23,395 nucleotides of DNA from a virus: the IMG/VR virus record IMGVR_UViG_3300006638_000233, positions 1-23,395 of that record; one strand, given 5' to 3'. A model generated the notes under the pieces. That model was not told the origin of the DNA, ran no database searches, and saw nothing but the letters and a program-made list of their open reading frames with translations. The position numbers and the translations under genes were made by a program. Shown here one piece after another: positions 21,359 to 23,395 of this stretch (within the stretch, counting starts at the first letter, position 1; every line of letters begins with the position of its first letter).

Positions 21359-21673
21359 GTGAAAAAATGCATTTTGATTGTTCTGTTCGCGAGCGGCTGC
21401 ACAAACGGTGCTTTCGCAGACCCCGTTCGTGATCCGAGTGGGACAGACTCGTTTTTCGCGCTTGGCTGGGCCGCTGCCGCAGACAAGCGGTGTGAGCTGA
21501 AAACCTATCGTATTGTTCTACAGCTAGCTAAATCGCGAGGGCTTGTGGAAAACGAAATCGCACAGAACGTTTCGAAGATTGTCGAGGCTGCTCTGCAAGC
21601 CGACGACGAAATAAAAACGACGGGCGTCAGTCAATGGTGTGCGAACTATCGTCGCGGCGCGCTTGGTGGGTAG
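21359..21673 (+). CDS. Small exported protein
   Basis: A 104-residue protein from a GTG at 21359, with AGGTGGGG upstream. An in-frame ATG at 21299 is rejected because it lies within the predicted promoter and would spoil the signal peptide. The N terminus (KKCILIVLFASGCTNGAFA) has two lysines, a hydrophobic core and an AFA cleavage site before DPVRD. The SGC motif could instead be a poor lipobox. The mature part is about 84 residues with two cysteines (KRCELK and SQWCANY) that could form a disulfide in the periplasm. No family is recognised. It stands alone, convergent with the metallopeptidase gene. Confidence 0.65.
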   Translation: MKKCILIVLFASGCTNGAFADPVRDPSGTDSFFALGWAAAADKRCELKTYRIVLQLAKSRGLVENEIAQNVSKIVEAALQADDEIKTTGVSQWCANYRRGALGG

Positions 21674-21713
21674 TTCAAGTGGGGAGAATTCGCATCCGCA
21701 TCGGGCGAGCCGC

Positions 21714-22886
21714 TCAGAACAGTGGAAGCCGGTCGTCGAGATCGCTAGTCGACCCTGTAGGACGCATGCCTTCGTGATGAAGCTTCAATATATGCGGGCG
21801 AACTTCGACCCAAATCATTTCAAGGATTTCGCAGAAAGCAGACCGTCTAGTGGCTAGTTCAGGTCGAATAACCTCCGGCGCAATGGCATCCAATCTTCCG
21901 ATATAGTCGATGCGATCTCGGAATGGGGGATGATGCTCACGGGGTGGAGCAATGTCCGCCCCCGTCCGCAGTACAGCAGATGCACGCCTTACCAGATCAA
22001 GTGAACCAAGGATGAGAACCGCGCCAACCCCCGACATAGCATACACATCGTACATGGGCTTATCAATCGCACCCAACATGCACATAGTCTGGCCAAATAT
22101 GTCTGCGCCGTGCTCCTGATCGAATGCATCTTCCTCGACGGCCGTTGAATCGACTAGACCGTGGGCTAAAACGTGATGCCCGTACTCGTGACCGATGGAA
22201 AAAAGTTCGACAGCTTGGAGCAAAAGGGTTCTGATAGTGCCCTCTTCTTTGCCAAGCGATGGCTCAATGAAATTTATAGGCCAAACGTTTCCTCCAAAAT
22301 CTCTGAAAATATCAACCCAAATTTGGATGATGTACGGCTCTTCGTCAAGTTTCCGCCGAATAGAGTCAGGCCGATTGTCCACGGCAACTCGATTTTCGTG
22401 CTGAAAATAAACGAGCGTTTTTGCCATGGCTTTAGCGATGGCGTTACAGAAGACAAAGAAGGGAAGCGAAAGACCCAATATGCTGGCGTCGGTTGTTAGC
22501 ACCGGCATTTGGGTTGCGATCAATAGCGGCGTTGGCGTTACACCAAACACCATGCCGTTTTTGATTGGGATTTCGTTTTTTCGGCAGATTTCCTCGATCT
22601 CTCGCAGCACCCGAGCCATGATATGCAGGGCGTGAGGATCGTCATATTCCGATGCCAGGGCGATTGTAGCTATGCTGTCCTTGTACTCCTGAATGAAACC
22701 GGGCAGCTCGTCTTCCGTCGCGCCACCCGCCTTCGCGGCCTGCTCCAATACTTGTGGGTTGTCTAAAAGCCACTGAACGTGCCGCTCAGGCTGAATTGGA
22801 GGCACGCCGTTTTTCTGTGCTTCACTAGCCTGCCGTTGGCGGCGATAGTCTTCAGCCACCCTTCGTTCTTCGTCGTTAGTGGCCAT
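21714..22886 (-). CDS. M48-like zinc metallopeptidase (HEYGH)
   Basis: A 390-residue protein. The ATG at 22884-22886 is chosen because AGGAG lies 5 bases before it; the frame extends 7 codons further to 22907. The zinc site is FSIGHEYGHHVLAH, an HEXXH helix with His233 and His237 and Glu234 as catalytic base. The third ligand is probably Glu258 in FDQEHGADIFG, 21 residues on. The later HHPPFRDRI resembles the His-Pro...Arg motif of M48 peptidases. No signal peptide is seen. One hydrophobic stretch (about 135-160, ILGLSLPFFVFCNAIAKAMA) could contact a membrane. The family fold is gluzincin; substrate is unknown. It is a lone cargo gene between the exported protein and the transposase remnant. 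Confidence 0.75.
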   Translation of the reverse strand: MATNDEERRVAEDYRRQRQASEAQKNGVPPIQPERHVQWLLDNPQVLEQAAKAGGATEDELPGFIQEYKDSIATIALASEYDDPHALHIMARVLREIEEICRKNEIPIKNGMVFGVTPTPLLIATQMPVLTTDASILGLSLPFFVFCNAIAKAMAKTLVYFQHENRVAVDNRPDSIRRKLDEEPYIIQIWVDIFRDFGGNVWPINFIEPSLGKEEGTIRTLLLQAVELFSIGHEYGHHVLAHGLVDSTAVEEDAFDQEHGADIFGQTMCMLGAIDKPMYDVYAMSGVGAVLILGSLDLVRRASAVLRTGADIAPPREHHPPFRDRIDYIGRLDAIAPEVIRPELATRRSAFCEILEMIWVEVRPHILKLHHEGMRPTGSTSDLDDRLPLF

Positions 22887-22907
22887 TACGACTCCTACGG
22901 GGCTCAA

Positions 22908-23266
22908 GCCGTACTGTGGCCTTGGATAGCTGGCGGCTCAGATCGAAAGTGTCAAGCCGCCCGGTAAGTCTTTGAAAACAAACGCTCGAAATGGGTGGGG
23001 TCCGCTATGTAGCGCTCTCCCGCTACCAGCAAAATAAGCCACTTCTCGCATTTTACAAAAAGTGAAAATAGCTCGTACCACGCTTCGTACCACATATCTT
23101 TGGTTCGAGTTTTCGATTTGACGTGCCCACGCACGCGGGGAGGCGATGCCGTCCTTGGCACGCAACGCCACGAGGTGGGGCGCGGCTATGCAGAGGTGGC
23201 TATTCCGCCTAAGCATTTGCCCGGTCAGTTTCGATGATCCCAATGCGTCGTTAGGGTCAGGGCTGT
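22908..23266. other. 359-base region without a firm gene
   Basis: Two open frames on the - strand (22938-23270 and 22952-23161) are the only candidates. The shorter starts with GTG and encodes 69 residues with an aromatic-rich middle (KDMWYEAWYELFSLFVKCEK). It lacks a ribosome-binding site, and I would not call it a gene with confidence. The stretch just right of 23230 may contain the end of the insertion sequence whose transposase stops at 23267, but no inverted repeat could be paired within the window. Confidence 0.35.
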
Positions 23267-23395
23267 TCAACGCTCTTTACTGAATCTCATGGAAAAGATG
23301 GATTTGAGACCGCCGAGCGCTGCGGCGTAGCGGTCTTGGGCGATCGTATCGGATTGGTTGATCCGCAGGATATTGTAGGCGAAGCTGCGCATTCT
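23267..23395 (-). CDS. C-terminal end of a probable transposase (runs off the right edge)
   Basis: The - strand frame is open from the window edge for 42 codons to a TGA at 23267-23269. The residues (RMRSFAYNILRINQSDTIAQ, then DRYAAALGGLKSIFSM) resemble the C-terminal tail of DDE transposases of the ISAs1/ISNCY type, in which the final helix starts Arg-x-x-Ala-x-Asn-Ile-Leu-Arg. The catalytic residues lie outside. It suggests that an insertion sequence borders the element on the right and may have truncated it. The family is uncertain. Confidence 0.5.
   Translation of the reverse strand, partial: RMRSFAYNILRINQSDTIAQDRYAAALGGLKSIFSMRFSKER

Noticed and set aside
21359-21673. Lipoprotein assignment for the small exported protein
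   Set aside because: The candidate lipobox ASGC lacks the usual Leu/Val at position -3, and a standard AFA cleavage site follows, so signal peptidase I is preferred.

Overview
The window is GC-rich accessory DNA and reads as the inside of a tRNA-linked integration hotspot, holding a phage-derived element with its own replication module. The host is most likely an alphaproteobacterium of the rhizobial (Bradyrhizobium-like) type. This is inferred from the elongator tRNA-Met remnant, the style of the serine recombinase and its small upstream partner, and the 71-residue conserved hypothetical at 21056-21271. A Burkholderia-like host is not excluded. No rRNA, complete tRNA or core housekeeping gene is present. 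| Left edge (1-785): the first 198 residues of a tyrosine integrase run off the left end. They are followed by a 3' fragment of a tRNA-Met(CAT) gene (736-785) that lacks its 5' half. This is what remains on the far side of an island that entered the tRNA through its anticodon loop; that island lies mostly to the left. | Element start (742-3426): a complete large serine recombinase runs toward the tRNA fragment, and its last codons and stop codon lie inside the tRNA sequence. A coupled small gene precedes it. Rightward from there are a promoter/operator-like region and an AlpA/excisionase-like gene. | Replication (3519-7831): an unknown 343-residue protein is coupled to a 746-residue primase-polymerase/RepA-type helicase. 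A convergent unknown gene follows, then an array of about 13 copies of a GACCGTGCA motif that looks like an iteron origin. | Small genes and packaging/neck block (8148-15900): three small genes, a lambda Z-like minor tail protein, two more small genes, then about 450 bp of noncoding DNA with strong tandem inverted repeats directly before the terminase (candidate cos/pac). Terminase small and large subunits, a protease-less scaffold-like fragment, the portal, a gpW-like protein and a second scaffold-like protein follow. | Tail block (15930-19314): a tail assembly chaperone with a -1 slippery heptamer, the tape measure protein, a possible head-tail joining protein and one unknown. No major capsid protein, prohead protease domain, tail tube, tail tip or lysis gene is visible, so this is either a decayed prophage or a satellite-like element needing a helper. 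| Cargo and right edge (19315-23395): a hairpin-rich noncoding stretch, a small GTG-started gene, a three-gene leftward operon ending in an HNH endonuclease, a short exported protein, an M48-like HEYGH metallopeptidase, and the C-terminal end of a probable transposase at the right boundary.
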